Shown: positions 32,477 through 42,339 of the stretch, one piece after another
Layout: the number at the start of each line of letters is the position of its first letter
Position numbering within the stretch: position 1 is the stretch's first letter
NCBI GenBank assembly: GCA_937883755.1
Contig: CAKZYA010000033.1
Location: 62,001-126,000, forward strand
Direction: 5' to 3'
Origin: an uncultured Flammeovirgaceae bacterium
Lineage (GTDB): Bacteria > Bacteroidota > Bacteroidia > Cytophagales > Cyclobacteriaceae
Length of the DNA: 64,000 nucleotides
The notes under the pieces: model-generated
Databases searched by the model: none
What the model was told of the DNA's origin: nothing
The model's input: only the letters and a program-made list of their open reading frames with translations
Position numbers and translations under genes: made by a program

Positions 32477-33415
32477 ATGGAAAAGCTAATCATTGGTGTG
32501 GTTCAAGCCACCCCTGCTTTTTTTAACCTCACGGCTACCCTAGAAAAAGTAAATGATTGGCTCCGAAAAGCAGCTGGAGAAGGTTGCCAACTGGTACTTT
32601 TTCCCGAGTCATTTATCCCGGGTTACCCTAGAGGGTTTACCTTCGATTCCTCGATCGGCTATCGTGGTGATCGTGGGCGAGATTTATACAAAACCTATTG
32701 GGATAATAGTGTAGAAGTACCAAGTGATATCATGAATCACCTCGCTGAGATGGCTAAAAAATATCAGGTATATTTATGTATTGGAGTAACTGAACGTGAC
32801 TCACAAAACGGTACACTATACTGCACTTTACTGTACTTTTCTCCTGAAGTTGGTTACTTGGGAAAGCACCGTAAACTAAAACCTACCGGAGTTGAACGAT
32901 TGATTTGGGGAGAAGGTCAAGCTGATACATTGATTGCCATCAACACTAAGGTCGGTCGTTTGGGCGGATTAATCTGCTGGGAAAATTACATGCCTCTAGC
33001 CCGAATGGCCATGTATCAGTCAGGAGTACAAATCTATTTAGCGCCTACTGCTGACGCCCGCGATGGCTGGATTGCCACTCTCCAGCATATTGCCTTAGAA
33101 GGGCGATGTTATGTGCTGGGCTGTAATCAGTTTTTTCTAAAAGAAGATTATCCCAAAGAATATCGTTCATTAGTCACTGATATTCCTGGCGAGTTTTGCC
33201 GAGGTGGAAGTGCTATCGTTGCCCCCGATGGGCAGATTCTATCTGAGCCACTATATGGTCAAGAAGGCCTCTTGACAGCAGAAGTTAATTTGTCAGAAAC
33301 AGTTCGTCACAAATTAGATTTTGACGTAAGCGGACATTACTCCCGTAGTGACGTATTTGATTTTCAAGTGATTGATCAACCGGATATTATTCAAGAAAAA
33401 GATGGTAAAGGATAG
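32477..33415 (+). CDS. Carbon-nitrogen hydrolase (nitrilase-type)
   Basis: 312 residues with the nitrilase catalytic triad: Glu in 'LFPESFIPGYPRG' (about residue 48), Lys in 'GKHRKLKPTG', and Cys in 'GGLICWENYMPLARMAMY' (about residue 166). The CWEN signature and 'RKLKPTGVER' fit true nitrilases and cyanide hydratases rather than amidases. It converts nitriles to acids plus ammonia. It is tightly coupled to the helicase gene, a pairing with no obvious functional link. Confidence 0.9.
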   Translation: MEKLIIGVVQATPAFFNLTATLEKVNDWLRKAAGEGCQLVLFPESFIPGYPRGFTFDSSIGYRGDRGRDLYKTYWDNSVEVPSDIMNHLAEMAKKYQVYLCIGVTERDSQNGTLYCTLLYFSPEVGYLGKHRKLKPTGVERLIWGEGQADTLIAINTKVGRLGGLICWENYMPLARMAMYQSGVQIYLAPTADARDGWIATLQHIALEGRCYVLGCNQFFLKEDYPKEYRSLVTDIPGEFCRGGSAIVAPDGQILSEPLYGQEGLLTAEVNLSETVRHKLDFDVSGHYSRSDVFDFQVIDQPDIIQEKDGKG

Positions 33416-33437
33416 CCGAATATCTTAAGAAAAGTAG

Positions 33438-34058
33438 TTATTCCTGCTCTCGGGATTCACCGTCTTTTTGGTTAGAAGTAAGTGCCACCTCATCGAGTGA
33501 TTCAATGGTTAGCTCACCGATCTCATTATTTTGGGCAAAGTCTTTGGGGGTAGGTAATTCCTGAAGCGTGTTAATTCCAAAGTACTCCATAAATTTATCA
33601 GAGGTTCCGTAAAGTAATGGTCGACCTACTGAATCATCTTTACCCTTAATTTCAACCAATGATTTCTCGAGCAGCTTTTGAATCGCATAATCACAGCCTA
33701 CTCCCCGAATTTGCTCAATGGATGCTTTAGTAATAGGCTGCTTATAGGCAATGATCGATAAGGTTTCCAGTGCAGCGGTTGACAACCGCTTTTTGGATTG
33801 CTGCTTGAGCAAAATGCTAATACTGGATTGATAGGCAGGCTTAGTTAAAAACTGATACCCTTCGTTGATTTGAACAATATGATACGAATACTGATCTCTC
33901 TCGTATTCGTTGATTAAATTCTGAATCTCAGAGGCTACATCGTCCTGAGCAACCTCAGTATCAAACATCTCTGCAAGACAGCTTATAATATCATTTAGAG
34001 TAATTGGGTTTTCGGCACAAAAAATAAGTGCTTCAATATGCTTTTGAAGAAAGTTCAA
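33438..34058 (-). CDS. scpB: Segregation and condensation protein B
   Basis: 206 residues containing the tandem winged-helix ScpB fold: 'IEALIFCAENPITLNDI' at the start, 'RLSTAALETLSIIAYKQPIT' in the middle and 'KDDSVGRPLLYGTSDKFMEYFG' towards the end. ScpB binds ScpA and the SMC ATPase in chromosome condensation. It is convergent with the nitrilase gene. scpA is not in the window. Confidence 0.93.
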   Translation of the reverse strand: MNFLQKHIEALIFCAENPITLNDIISCLAEMFDTEVAQDDVASEIQNLINEYERDQYSYHIVQINEGYQFLTKPAYQSSISILLKQQSKKRLSTAALETLSIIAYKQPITKASIEQIRGVGCDYAIQKLLEKSLVEIKGKDDSVGRPLLYGTSDKFMEYFGINTLQELPTPKDFAQNNEIGELTIESLDEVALTSNQKDGESREQE

Positions 34059-34194
34059 GGGCTATTTATTTCAGTTTTAGATGACTACATTGAGCCTGCT
34101 AAGTTATCCATAAGAAGAAGGGATAATAACAGTTTTAGCAAAGAATCTTGGAGAAGATTATACTCTTAAACAAAATATTTTATCCCCTACTTAA

Positions 34195-34578
34195 TTACTG
34201 CTGTTTCAGTTTTGCTTCAATTGAATGACGGGTATGAGGCACTGCCCGTAACCGTTCCTTAGAAATTAACTTACCCGTATCAATACAAATACCATAGGTG
34301 CGGTTCTTAATCCGTGCCTTAGCATTCTCTAACTGAATAATAAATTTTTGCTGTCGGGCTGCCAACTGATTCAGACTTTCTTTTTCTAGTGTATCTGCTC
34401 CATCTTCTAATAACTTGGTATTTCCTACGGTAGTGTCGGTACCATTATCATTGATTCGGCTCAAGGACTGTTTAATATTTTCAAGCTCCTCTTTCGCTTT
34501 TGCTAATTTTTCATCAATGATCTCTTCAAACTCCTGTAATTCTTCATCAGTGTAGCGATTCTTTTTGTGTTGTTGCAT
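34195..34578 (-). CDS. DksA/TraR-family protein without the zinc cysteines
   Basis: 127 residues from the ATG at 34576-34578; the frame runs 17 codons further upstream but without a typical start. A long coiled-coil hairpin (about residues 8-85) precedes 'RTYGICIDTGKLISKERLRA' and 'PHTRHSIEAKLKQQ'. In classical DksA this region has four zinc cysteines; here only one is left, the usual form in Bacteroidota. Members bind RNA polymerase in the secondary channel. Confidence 0.85.
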   Translation of the reverse strand: MQQHKKNRYTDEELQEFEEIIDEKLAKAKEELENIKQSLSRINDNGTDTTVGNTKLLEDGADTLEKESLNQLAARQQKFIIQLENAKARIKNRTYGICIDTGKLISKERLRAVPHTRHSIEAKLKQQ

Positions 34579-34717
34579 CGTCAAGAGATTAAAATTCAAT
34601 TGGCTGGCAAAATTAGTTCTACCAGCCAATTCTCAAAGTTTCCAAATGTATATTTTTAAAAAAGTACCTATGCCAGAAAAGTTCATTTCTAGCATTCATA
34701 AGCTACTTAAACCGAGA

Positions 34718-36025
34718 CTAGCTGACTGTTGCGGGCTTAGGGCTAAAATGCTCAACTTGCTCTTGGTATAACTGAAATGCAAGTCTTCCTTCAGGCATCT
34801 CAATATCATCAAATGTGATAACCGCATCCTTAGGAACGTTTCTCTTCAACTTAACCCCGTCAGTTAGTCCAATAGGTAGAAGATTTTCAGTACGACTTAT
34901 CTTATAGTTATCACAAACTCCGTAGGTAGTGTATCCACCAAAACCGTCTAAAGTATCTCCGGCTTTTAGATCTTGTTTAGCCGCGGCTAAAACCTCTACT
35001 ACTGGAGCACCAATAGGAGCCATCACTGGGTCATTGAAGTGAAATGTACGGACAATTGAGTTGGGCACCTCAAAGAAGCAAAGGTGATAAGGGGTATAAA
35101 AACTATAGATTGGTCCTTTGCCTAACTTCAAGTAGCTTAGATACTCTTTTGAAAGTGGATCATCGGAAGTAGCAAAAACATAAACTCCTGGTCCAGGCTT
35201 AGGCCCGACTACGTAGTCTACAATACCACCCAGTTCCTTTAGTTCATCAACATCATAAAGTTTAGTCAACTCATCAACATGCTCAGTAGATCGGAAGGCA
35301 TTCATACCCCGTTTATTTACTACCATTCCGGTGGCGTTGGCTACTGAAGCTTGCTCAAAGGCAATTTTAGTTCCATCAGTAAATGAGGTAATCATATTCA
35401 CATTCTGACCAGCTTTCTTAGCGTACTCAGCCATATCAGTAGGGTTCTTGTGAAAATCCAGGAATCCTTTGATATTTCCTGCTACAAGCGGATCAAAACC
35501 TAACCCTTTTACAAATCGGTAGAGGTTCATAATTACCCCAGGTTGGTCACCATCACTGCCACTGAGAATTACCCCTGACTTATCAGCGTAGTGTTTCAAT
35601 ATTGGCCCCAGCGTAGCATCAAGCTCAGCATTGAGTAATACGACAGGTTTATAATTTTTCACTGCATTTAATACTGAAGAAGCAGCATAATCAATTGTTC
35701 CCGTTGCCTCAACGATGATATCAACTCCATCCGCTTCGCAAAGAATAGAAGCATCACCACAAACCGCATAATTTCCTTGAGCAATAGCGTCACTCAGTTG
35801 GCTAGCATTGCTTACTTCAATAATGTTTTCAATCCCTGCCTGGTGATAACAACCGAGTGCCTTTTCAATAGTGCGATTGCTAATGGCAACTACCTTCATA
35901 CCAGGGGTATAGCGCTCTATCTGGTTTACTAACCCTTTAGACATATAGCCTGCCCCAATAATTCCTACTCGGATAGGGTTACCAATATTTTGACGAAACT
36001 TTAAAGCGTTATCGGTGATGATCAT
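34718..36025 (-). CDS. Homoserine-dehydrogenase-like oxidoreductase with SAF domain
   Basis: 435 residues from the ATG at 36023-36025; an ATG eight codons upstream is possible. The NAD(P) loop is 'VGIIGAGYMSKGLVNQIE' near the N-terminus, followed by 'VDIIVEATGTIDYAA' as in homoserine dehydrogenase-like folds. The C-terminal 80 residues ('GLTDGVKLKRNVPKDAVITF') form a SAF domain as in antifreeze/altronate-type proteins. Enzymes of this architecture act on sugar-acid derivatives; the substrate is unknown. It follows the SusD gene and terminator on the same strand. Confidence 0.7.
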   Translation of the reverse strand: MIITDNALKFRQNIGNPIRVGIIGAGYMSKGLVNQIERYTPGMKVVAISNRTIEKALGCYHQAGIENIIEVSNASQLSDAIAQGNYAVCGDASILCEADGVDIIVEATGTIDYAASSVLNAVKNYKPVVLLNAELDATLGPILKHYADKSGVILSGSDGDQPGVIMNLYRFVKGLGFDPLVAGNIKGFLDFHKNPTDMAEYAKKAGQNVNMITSFTDGTKIAFEQASVANATGMVVNKRGMNAFRSTEHVDELTKLYDVDELKELGGIVDYVVGPKPGPGVYVFATSDDPLSKEYLSYLKLGKGPIYSFYTPYHLCFFEVPNSIVRTFHFNDPVMAPIGAPVVEVLAAAKQDLKAGDTLDGFGGYTTYGVCDNYKISRTENLLPIGLTDGVKLKRNVPKDAVITFDDIEMPEGRLAFQLYQEQVEHFSPKPATVS

Positions 36026-36231
36026 TCTGAGTAAAATTTGTTTATGCAAGCAAGATAAGGCATAAATGTAACTTTTTCAAAAAAAATTATAAAAATTAAT
36101 ATAAATCACATAATTAATTCCCTTTCTGGGAAAAGAACGCCTTCACTTTACCAAATATGCTTGGAAATCAATGGAATACATTTCGCACTTTCCCTCAAAA
36201 CCTGATTAATTCTCTTCCAAATCCTACATGA

Positions 36232-36257
36232 ATAAAAAAAGGGCCGAAGCCCTTTTT
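36232..36257 (-). terminator. Rho-independent terminator after the SusC/SusD operon
   Basis: A perfect 7-bp stem AAAGGGC/GCCCTTT (36238-36244 with 36249-36255) closing the tetraloop CGAA. It is flanked by T runs on both strands, so it may act in both directions. It lies 25 bp past the SusD stop. Confidence 0.9.
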
Positions 36258-36279
36258 CTTAGTAAAATGAGTTACACTA

Positions 36280-37995
36280 TCAGGTATCAGCACCAGGATA
36301 ACCAGGATTCTGTGGATACCCCCCGAAAGTACGGTCAATCTGTTCTTGCGGAATAGGTCGCACAATATGATAATCTTGAATGTTAGGAGCACCTTGTGGG
36401 TTATGAGCTCGTACTCTTTCTACTAATGTACCAGTACGAGTTAGCGTAAACCAACGATGTCCCTCTCCATCCATTTCTCGAGCTCGCTCTTCTAACAGGA
36501 AATCAAGAGTTGCTTCAGCCGCAGTAATTTCCATCTCAGCTTCCATACCATCCCAAGCAGCACGGCGACGGATGATATTGATATCTTCAGCAGCCCCTCC
36601 GGCATTTCCTTGTTGTATCCGAGCCTCAGCACGAAGTAGGTAAGCCTCACCTAGTCTCATAAGGTAAAAATCCCGTTGCCCTTGCGTATGCTGGCGGTTA
36701 GGACGGGTATTATCAATGAATTTGGTAAGCGTTGGATACCAAATCTCATTGTAAAACCGATTATCGCCATCAAATTGGGGCTGAGGGGTAATGACAACAT
36801 AAGGAACACTCTGTTTAGCTACGCCATCCCATCTATCGGCTTCTCCAGGACCTGGTATAAAAACTGCAGTATCGCCAAGTTCATACAGTCGATTTCCAGC
36901 TTCATCAGTAGGTATATTACCTTCGCTGTTGGAGAACCATACATGTTTATAAGTCTCATCATAACGACGATCTATCGTTCGATCCCACAGGCTTAATTGA
37001 TATTCAGTAGGGCGGAATCGCTTCCAAGGGCGACCATTTTCAGTATCACGGGTCATTCCAGGCAGTTTATCGTACTCCATAAGGAAATACAAATGCCCAC
37101 GATGCCCCTGATTATCTAGCCCTTCATCTACTTGCTGTTTAGAATTTTGTACTGCAAAAATTATTTCCGGATTATCCTCTGCTGACGCAATATTTACGGG
37201 AACAGCCAAAGTATCCAGCCCCCACAACTCTAGGTAATTATCAGCTAATTGAAACCCATAATTATCGATGACACTAGTTAGTAAGGCTTCAGCCCGGGCG
37301 AGATCGTTACCATCGCCAAATGGCTGATAACTGCGGGTTAGTAAAGCTTTGGCAAGTAAAAATTCAGCCGCTGGTTTGGTGGCGCGACCTTGATCACTTT
37401 GGGTGGAAGGAAGCGTATTAACCGCAAATTCAAGGTCGGGTATAATCGCCTGAGCATAAACTTCACTTGCCGGATCACGACGAGCCTCAGTTTCTACTCC
37501 TTCAGTCTCTTCTAAGGTTAAATGAAGATCACCGAAAAAACGAACCAAATTAAAATAATACAATGCACGAAGAAAACGAACCTCAGCAAATCGCTGATTT
37601 TTCACTTCTTCATCCAACCCCTCAATGCCTTCTGCCCGATTTATCACCGCGTTGGCTTGGTTAATACCCCGGTAGAAGTCTCGCCAGGTATCTCGCATCA
37701 TATTTTGCTCAGAGTTGAGGTCGGTATCATAAAAGTTAATCGGCTTATGACCACCGTCGGCACCGTTAGTATGGACATCAGTACCAAAAACGGTCATTGT
37801 AAATCCTCGTTCTACTCCGTAGAAAGGCTTCATCCAGGAATAAGTCGCCCGCACAGCATCCTCAAACCCTTGTACAGTAGTGTAGTAAGAACCAGCGGAA
37901 ACATCCGAAACCAATTCTTCCTCTAAATACTCTTCACACGATTGCCCAAAGAAGGCAACCATAGCTAATGTAATTATTGATATTTTAAACTTCAT
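36280..37995 (-). CDS. SusD/RagB-family nutrient-binding lipoprotein
   Basis: 571 residues with a lipoprotein signal (lipobox at 'FGQSCEEYLE'). The TPR-like SusD fold shows 'RFLRALYYFNLVRFFGDLHL', 'RATKPAAEFLLAKALLTR', and the C-terminal 'FLLEERAREMDGEGHRWFTL' signature. SusD proteins sit over the SusC channel at the outer membrane and hold glycans or peptides for import. It starts 18 bp after the SusC gene on the same strand, and a strong terminator follows. Confidence 0.96.
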   Translation of the reverse strand: MKFKISIITLAMVAFFGQSCEEYLEEELVSDVSAGSYYTTVQGFEDAVRATYSWMKPFYGVERGFTMTVFGTDVHTNGADGGHKPINFYDTDLNSEQNMMRDTWRDFYRGINQANAVINRAEGIEGLDEEVKNQRFAEVRFLRALYYFNLVRFFGDLHLTLEETEGVETEARRDPASEVYAQAIIPDLEFAVNTLPSTQSDQGRATKPAAEFLLAKALLTRSYQPFGDGNDLARAEALLTSVIDNYGFQLADNYLELWGLDTLAVPVNIASAEDNPEIIFAVQNSKQQVDEGLDNQGHRGHLYFLMEYDKLPGMTRDTENGRPWKRFRPTEYQLSLWDRTIDRRYDETYKHVWFSNSEGNIPTDEAGNRLYELGDTAVFIPGPGEADRWDGVAKQSVPYVVITPQPQFDGDNRFYNEIWYPTLTKFIDNTRPNRQHTQGQRDFYLMRLGEAYLLRAEARIQQGNAGGAAEDINIIRRRAAWDGMEAEMEITAAEATLDFLLEERAREMDGEGHRWFTLTRTGTLVERVRAHNPQGAPNIQDYHIVRPIPQEQIDRTFGGYPQNPGYPGADT

Positions 37996-38013
37996 AATTA
38001 TTCGCTTTGTATA

Positions 38014-41000
38014 TTAAAACTGAATATTTACACCCAATAAATAAATGCTGCTAGAAGGAATTACTCCACTTCCTACTTCAGTCTGTCTAGGATCACCATC
38101 ATCTTCATTAGGGCGATCCGGTGCCTCAGGATCAAAGGTTTCATAACGAGACCAGAACCAGGGATTCTGAGCACTAGCGTATACTCTCAATCGGCTTAAA
38201 CCTATACTCTCAGTGATAGATTCTGGAAAATTATAACCAAGCGTAACGTTTCTAAGCTTAACGTAAGAACCATCAAAGTAGGTAAGAGTAGAGCCATTTC
38301 GCGGACGTTCTTGATTTTGGTTCGGCCGAGGAAATGCATTCGTAGGATTATCAATGGTCCAATAATCCACATCTAAGTTGTTATAGCGCGCGAATAAAGA
38401 GTTATTACTATCGTGAAAACGACTTCTAACCATCTGCCCCATGCGGAAGAAGAAGAAGAAGCTTAGATCAAACCCTTTATATGAGAAATTATTGGTTATT
38501 CCCCCCAGGAAATCCGGGATATCGGTTCCTAATATAACTCGATCGTCAGGCTCTACCCTTCCGTTTCCATCAGTATCAGCTAGCTTAATCTCACCGGGAA
38601 CTTTATTTTCCAGATCATTCGCTAGGTCTACTTCATTAGCTTGGTAAATACCGATCTTTTCATAATCGTAAAACACTTTTACTGGCTCACCAATAAACCA
38701 TCCATTTCCTTGGTCGTCTAACTCATTACCATCTTCATCTCGTAACCCTAAACTAACGATCTCCTCTTGGTAATGAGAGATATTAAAGTCTATATTCCAG
38801 TTAAAGCCACCGTTTGTCGCAATAGGAACAGCATTGATCCCTAGTTCAACCCCATTGGTACGGGTTTCTCCTATATTCTGAAGCACCTCCTCATAGCCAG
38901 AAGTAAATGGCAGTTTTCTCTCTAATAGCAGATCGGTAGTGCGAGTTTGGTAGACTTCTACTGAACCGGATAATCTTCCAGCAAATAACCCAAAATCAAC
39001 TCCCAGATTCAGAGTAGATGAGATTTCCCAGCCTAACTGATCATTAGGAATCTGGTTTAGACCAAAGCCAAACGCTGGGCTTTCATCCCAAGCATACACT
39101 CTACGCTGTAGTCCACCCTGAGTTTGATAAGGATCAATAGATGTATTTCCTACCGAACCATACGATGCCCTCAGTTTCAATTCTGATAAAGGACCAGCAT
39201 TAGCCATAAATGGTTCATCAATTAAACGCCACCCTACCGATGCTCCCGGAAATACCGTCCACTTGCTACCAGGAGCAAGTCGAGAAGAGCCATCGGCTCG
39301 TAATGAAACCTGGAATAAGTAGCGATCATTCAATTCGTAGTTTATCCGCCCCATATAAGAAGCTAAAGTCCATTCTTCCAATCTACTTCTTAGATCGCCT
39401 TTTACTTCAGCAGTTCCTATATTATAAAATTCCTGCGATTCATAAGGAAGATTCGCTACATTAGACTCATGCTCCTCACGACGTAAGCCTTGAATACTTT
39501 GCAGAGCAGTAAATTTTAGTCGGTGAATACCACCAAACTCTTTGTCGTAGGTAAGAATATTTTCTAGAGTATAGCCAATGTTAGATCGGTTTATGATACG
39601 AGCGTCAGCAGGACCTCCTCGGTTTGCATTAGTCAAACTACCGCGGAAGCGTCCCTCCCGCTCAAAACGAATATCAGGCCCAAAGTTAACGCGAAATTGC
39701 AACCCCTTAGCAATGTTAGCCTCTAAATAAAGAGAAGAAAAAATACGGGTAAAGTTACGCTCATCAGTGTAAGCACCATCTACAAGCTCACTTAAAGGAT
39801 TAGTACGGATACCATCGTTGGTGGGAAGAAAGATAGGAACGCCTTCTTCGTCAAAAGGCACGCCTAACGGAACTGTAGCCAATGCTTCGCCCCAGGCAGC
39901 ACCAGAACCCCAATTTTGCCGAATGTTAGATGTAAGAGTGGACATACCCACCTTAAATACATCGTTGATACGATGATCCAAGTTGATTCGCCCCGTAATT
40001 CGACGAAAATCTTGACCAGGGATAATACCTTCCTCATTATAATAATTGAGCGAAGTATTGAATTGGGTTTTCTCACTACCGCCCCGCACACCAACTTGAT
40101 GATTAGTTCGGAATCCATTTTGCAATACTAAGTCTTGCCAGTCGGTAGATCTTCCCTGAGCAATAGATTCTATTTCTACTGGGTCGTCAAAAGCTAAGTT
40201 ATCTGCTGGTATCTCGCCATCCCAGGCTACTTGACCAGTTACTGGATCAATTCGACGTGATTCTCTACGTAAATCCGCAAACTCTTGCCCATTCATCATA
40301 TCAACAGTACGAAGCACGCTTGACACCCCATAAAAGCCATCATAAGTAACCACGGTTTTACCAGCGGTTCCACGCTTAGTTGTAATAAGAATAACTCCAT
40401 TGGCTCCTCGTGAACCGTAGATTGATGTTGCAGCAGCATCCTTAAGAACTTCAATAGACTGGATATCATTAGGGTTAATATCATTTATACCTCCGCCACC
40501 AGTAAGAGGAATACCATCCACGACAAATAGGGGATCATTAGAAGCATTTATTGACCGTCGCCCTCTAATTCGGATACTAGCGTTTTGTCCAGGTCGCCCT
40601 CCCCCTTGGTTGATATCAACCCCGGCTACCTGTCCTTGCATTGCCTCAACTGGACTAGGGGTAGGGATTCTTTCAATTGCTTCATTGTCTATAGAAGCAA
40701 TTGCGGCAGTTACATCCCGCTTCTCTTGGGTTCCATAACCTACTACTACCACTTCCGACAATGATTGAATGTCGGGCATCATAGCCATATCTATGGTAGA
40801 GCGATTGTTGATTTCTACTTCCTCAGTTAGAAATCCAACCGAAGAAAATACTAGGGTTTCAGCATCAGTGGGTACACTAAGTGAATAGTTACCTTCAACG
40901 TCAGTGATTGTTCCGATGGTAGACCCTTTCACCAGGACGTTAACACCCGGTAGACTTTCGCTGTTTTCACCATCGGTTACAGTACCCGAAATAGTGTTTT

Positions 41001-41082
41001 GAGCGTGGAGCGAGTAAGCACTGAATAGGCATAGTAGCCAAATTCCAAGTGCTTGCCTTGCTAGAAGTAAAGCATTTCTCAT
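38014..41082 (-). CDS. SusC/RagA-family TonB-dependent outer-membrane transporter
   Basis: 1022 residues with a signal peptide ending near 'YSLHAQNT'. A carboxypeptidase-regulatory-like domain follows ('ISGTVTDGENSESLPGVNVL'), then the plug with 'VVVGYGTQEKRDVTAAIA' and 'IRGRRSINASNDPLFVVDGI', then the 22-strand barrel ending 'SSIYLLGVNIQF'. With SusD it imports oligosaccharides or peptides. No glycosidase genes adjoin, so the substrate cannot be inferred. The upstream gap 41083-41318 has no recognised site. Confidence 0.97.
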   Translation of the reverse strand: MRNALLLARQALGIWLLCLFSAYSLHAQNTISGTVTDGENSESLPGVNVLVKGSTIGTITDVEGNYSLSVPTDAETLVFSSVGFLTEEVEINNRSTIDMAMMPDIQSLSEVVVVGYGTQEKRDVTAAIASIDNEAIERIPTPSPVEAMQGQVAGVDINQGGGRPGQNASIRIRGRRSINASNDPLFVVDGIPLTGGGGINDINPNDIQSIEVLKDAAATSIYGSRGANGVILITTKRGTAGKTVVTYDGFYGVSSVLRTVDMMNGQEFADLRRESRRIDPVTGQVAWDGEIPADNLAFDDPVEIESIAQGRSTDWQDLVLQNGFRTNHQVGVRGGSEKTQFNTSLNYYNEEGIIPGQDFRRITGRINLDHRINDVFKVGMSTLTSNIRQNWGSGAAWGEALATVPLGVPFDEEGVPIFLPTNDGIRTNPLSELVDGAYTDERNFTRIFSSLYLEANIAKGLQFRVNFGPDIRFEREGRFRGSLTNANRGGPADARIINRSNIGYTLENILTYDKEFGGIHRLKFTALQSIQGLRREEHESNVANLPYESQEFYNIGTAEVKGDLRSRLEEWTLASYMGRINYELNDRYLFQVSLRADGSSRLAPGSKWTVFPGASVGWRLIDEPFMANAGPLSELKLRASYGSVGNTSIDPYQTQGGLQRRVYAWDESPAFGFGLNQIPNDQLGWEISSTLNLGVDFGLFAGRLSGSVEVYQTRTTDLLLERKLPFTSGYEEVLQNIGETRTNGVELGINAVPIATNGGFNWNIDFNISHYQEEIVSLGLRDEDGNELDDQGNGWFIGEPVKVFYDYEKIGIYQANEVDLANDLENKVPGEIKLADTDGNGRVEPDDRVILGTDIPDFLGGITNNFSYKGFDLSFFFFFRMGQMVRSRFHDSNNSLFARYNNLDVDYWTIDNPTNAFPRPNQNQERPRNGSTLTYFDGSYVKLRNVTLGYNFPESITESIGLSRLRVYASAQNPWFWSRYETFDPEAPDRPNEDDGDPRQTEVGSGVIPSSSIYLLGVNIQF

Positions 41083-41318
41083 AATTAATTGATTATTGGT
41101 TGAAAAAAGGTAGAAATTCGTTAAAAAGTAAGGATTTGTAAACCGATTGCATTAGTAAATTATTAATTGCAGCTTTTCATGTTCCCAATTAAATACATTT
41201 CTGCTAATTAGTAAAACCTTATGTTCAAAAATTAACAATAATCAATTATAGCTGCCACTATTTGCTAATATTCCCCAAAAAGAAGCTAATTTTGTCCGGT
41301 TAAATACTATTCTAAGTC

Positions 41319-42269
41319 ATGCTAAATTCTCACATAAAAATATTTGCTGGTCCTGATTCGCTGGATGAATATAATATTGAGGAAGTATATCGTATCGCTG
41401 AACTTGAAGCCAATGGTGAACCCGCTGTATATGGTGCCCGCACAGTAGGGCTTAAGTCTCGTACTAACTTTGATAGAGATAATACCGACAAAGGTTTTAT
41501 GGGTTATGATTTTGAAGCTATCATGAAGAACTTCAATATCTTTGGCCACGGTGGTAATGCTGATGATCTAGTACCTTTACCTACGGTACAGATGGCTGAA
41601 AAGCTCTATAAGGAAACTGGTATGATTGCTTCCTCGGAAATTATGCTACCCGCTATACAATTAGCCTGTATTAAGAAATCGTTTTCCTCAACTCCTTTCC
41701 TCGTCTGGAACTCAGCCGTTGATCAATTAGGTTGGCATGTACGCCAAATGGCAGGGTTTGCTGAAGAGCACGGCTGGATGGTAGGCCTTAAAAATGGTAA
41801 GTGGTTAGGTGAAGAATACACCATTTCTGAGTCAGAAGACTTTTCGGGCAAAACCAGTATTGAAACTGTTTGGGATGGCTTAGTTAATTACGCTACCTTG
41901 GCTCCTGAAATCATTCTGATTCAACGAGGTTGTGATTTACCCGATAAAGGTGAGTATCGAAACTTACCAATTCACCATGCGGCTAAGCGCACCAAATCGC
42001 GTCATCTGGATAAAAATGTGCAGCTATACTTTGATCCTAGCCATTCGCTAGGTCCTAAAATGCGGGATCAGATTGTGGATAAAACCGTGGAGGCTATGCA
42101 AATGAAGTTGAATGACGATCATTACCTTTACGATGGTATTCTCATTGAAGTAGGAACAGCTAAATGCGATACTCATCAGCATATTACTGTAGAAGAGTTG
42201 ACTGAACTGATTGATCGGCTGTCAGAGTTCAGACAAATGGCAGGAAGACGAGAAAAAGTAAGTGTCTAG
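41319..42269 (+). CDS. DAHP-synthase-like aldolase-fold protein (divergent)
   Basis: 316 residues. Landmarks of the class I DAHP/KDO-8-P synthase barrel can be traced: 'KIFAGPDSLDE' (GPCS with Cys replaced by Asp), 'YGARTVGLKSRT' (RGGxFKPRT), 'MIASSEIMLPA' (SEI region), 'ILIQRGCDL' (CERG), 'YFDPSHSLGP' (DxSH) and 'GILIEVGTA' (xxEVHP). Canonical enzymes join PEP to erythrose 4-phosphate. Several metal or phosphate ligands differ, so it may have another substrate or be regulatory. It stands alone between a minus-strand gene and map. Confidence 0.6.
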   Translation: MLNSHIKIFAGPDSLDEYNIEEVYRIAELEANGEPAVYGARTVGLKSRTNFDRDNTDKGFMGYDFEAIMKNFNIFGHGGNADDLVPLPTVQMAEKLYKETGMIASSEIMLPAIQLACIKKSFSSTPFLVWNSAVDQLGWHVRQMAGFAEEHGWMVGLKNGKWLGEEYTISESEDFSGKTSIETVWDGLVNYATLAPEIILIQRGCDLPDKGEYRNLPIHHAAKRTKSRHLDKNVQLYFDPSHSLGPKMRDQIVDKTVEAMQMKLNDDHYLYDGILIEVGTAKCDTHQHITVEELTELIDRLSEFRQMAGRREKVSV

Positions 42270-42271
42270 TG

Positions 42272-42297
42272 GGTGTTCAATATTATTCACGAACACC
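42272..42297. terminator. Hairpin between convergent genes
   Basis: GGTGTTC (42272-42278) pairs with GAACACC (42291-42297) around a 12-nt loop. It follows the DAHP-like stop and lacks a T run. A second perfect palindrome (CACGTA-C-TACGTG, 42334-42346) overlaps the map stop codon. Either may slow or end transcription from the two converging genes. Confidence 0.35.
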
Positions 42298-42339
42298 GAG
42301 CGCGTCGGACGCATGAAGACCCGAATACATTGACACGTA

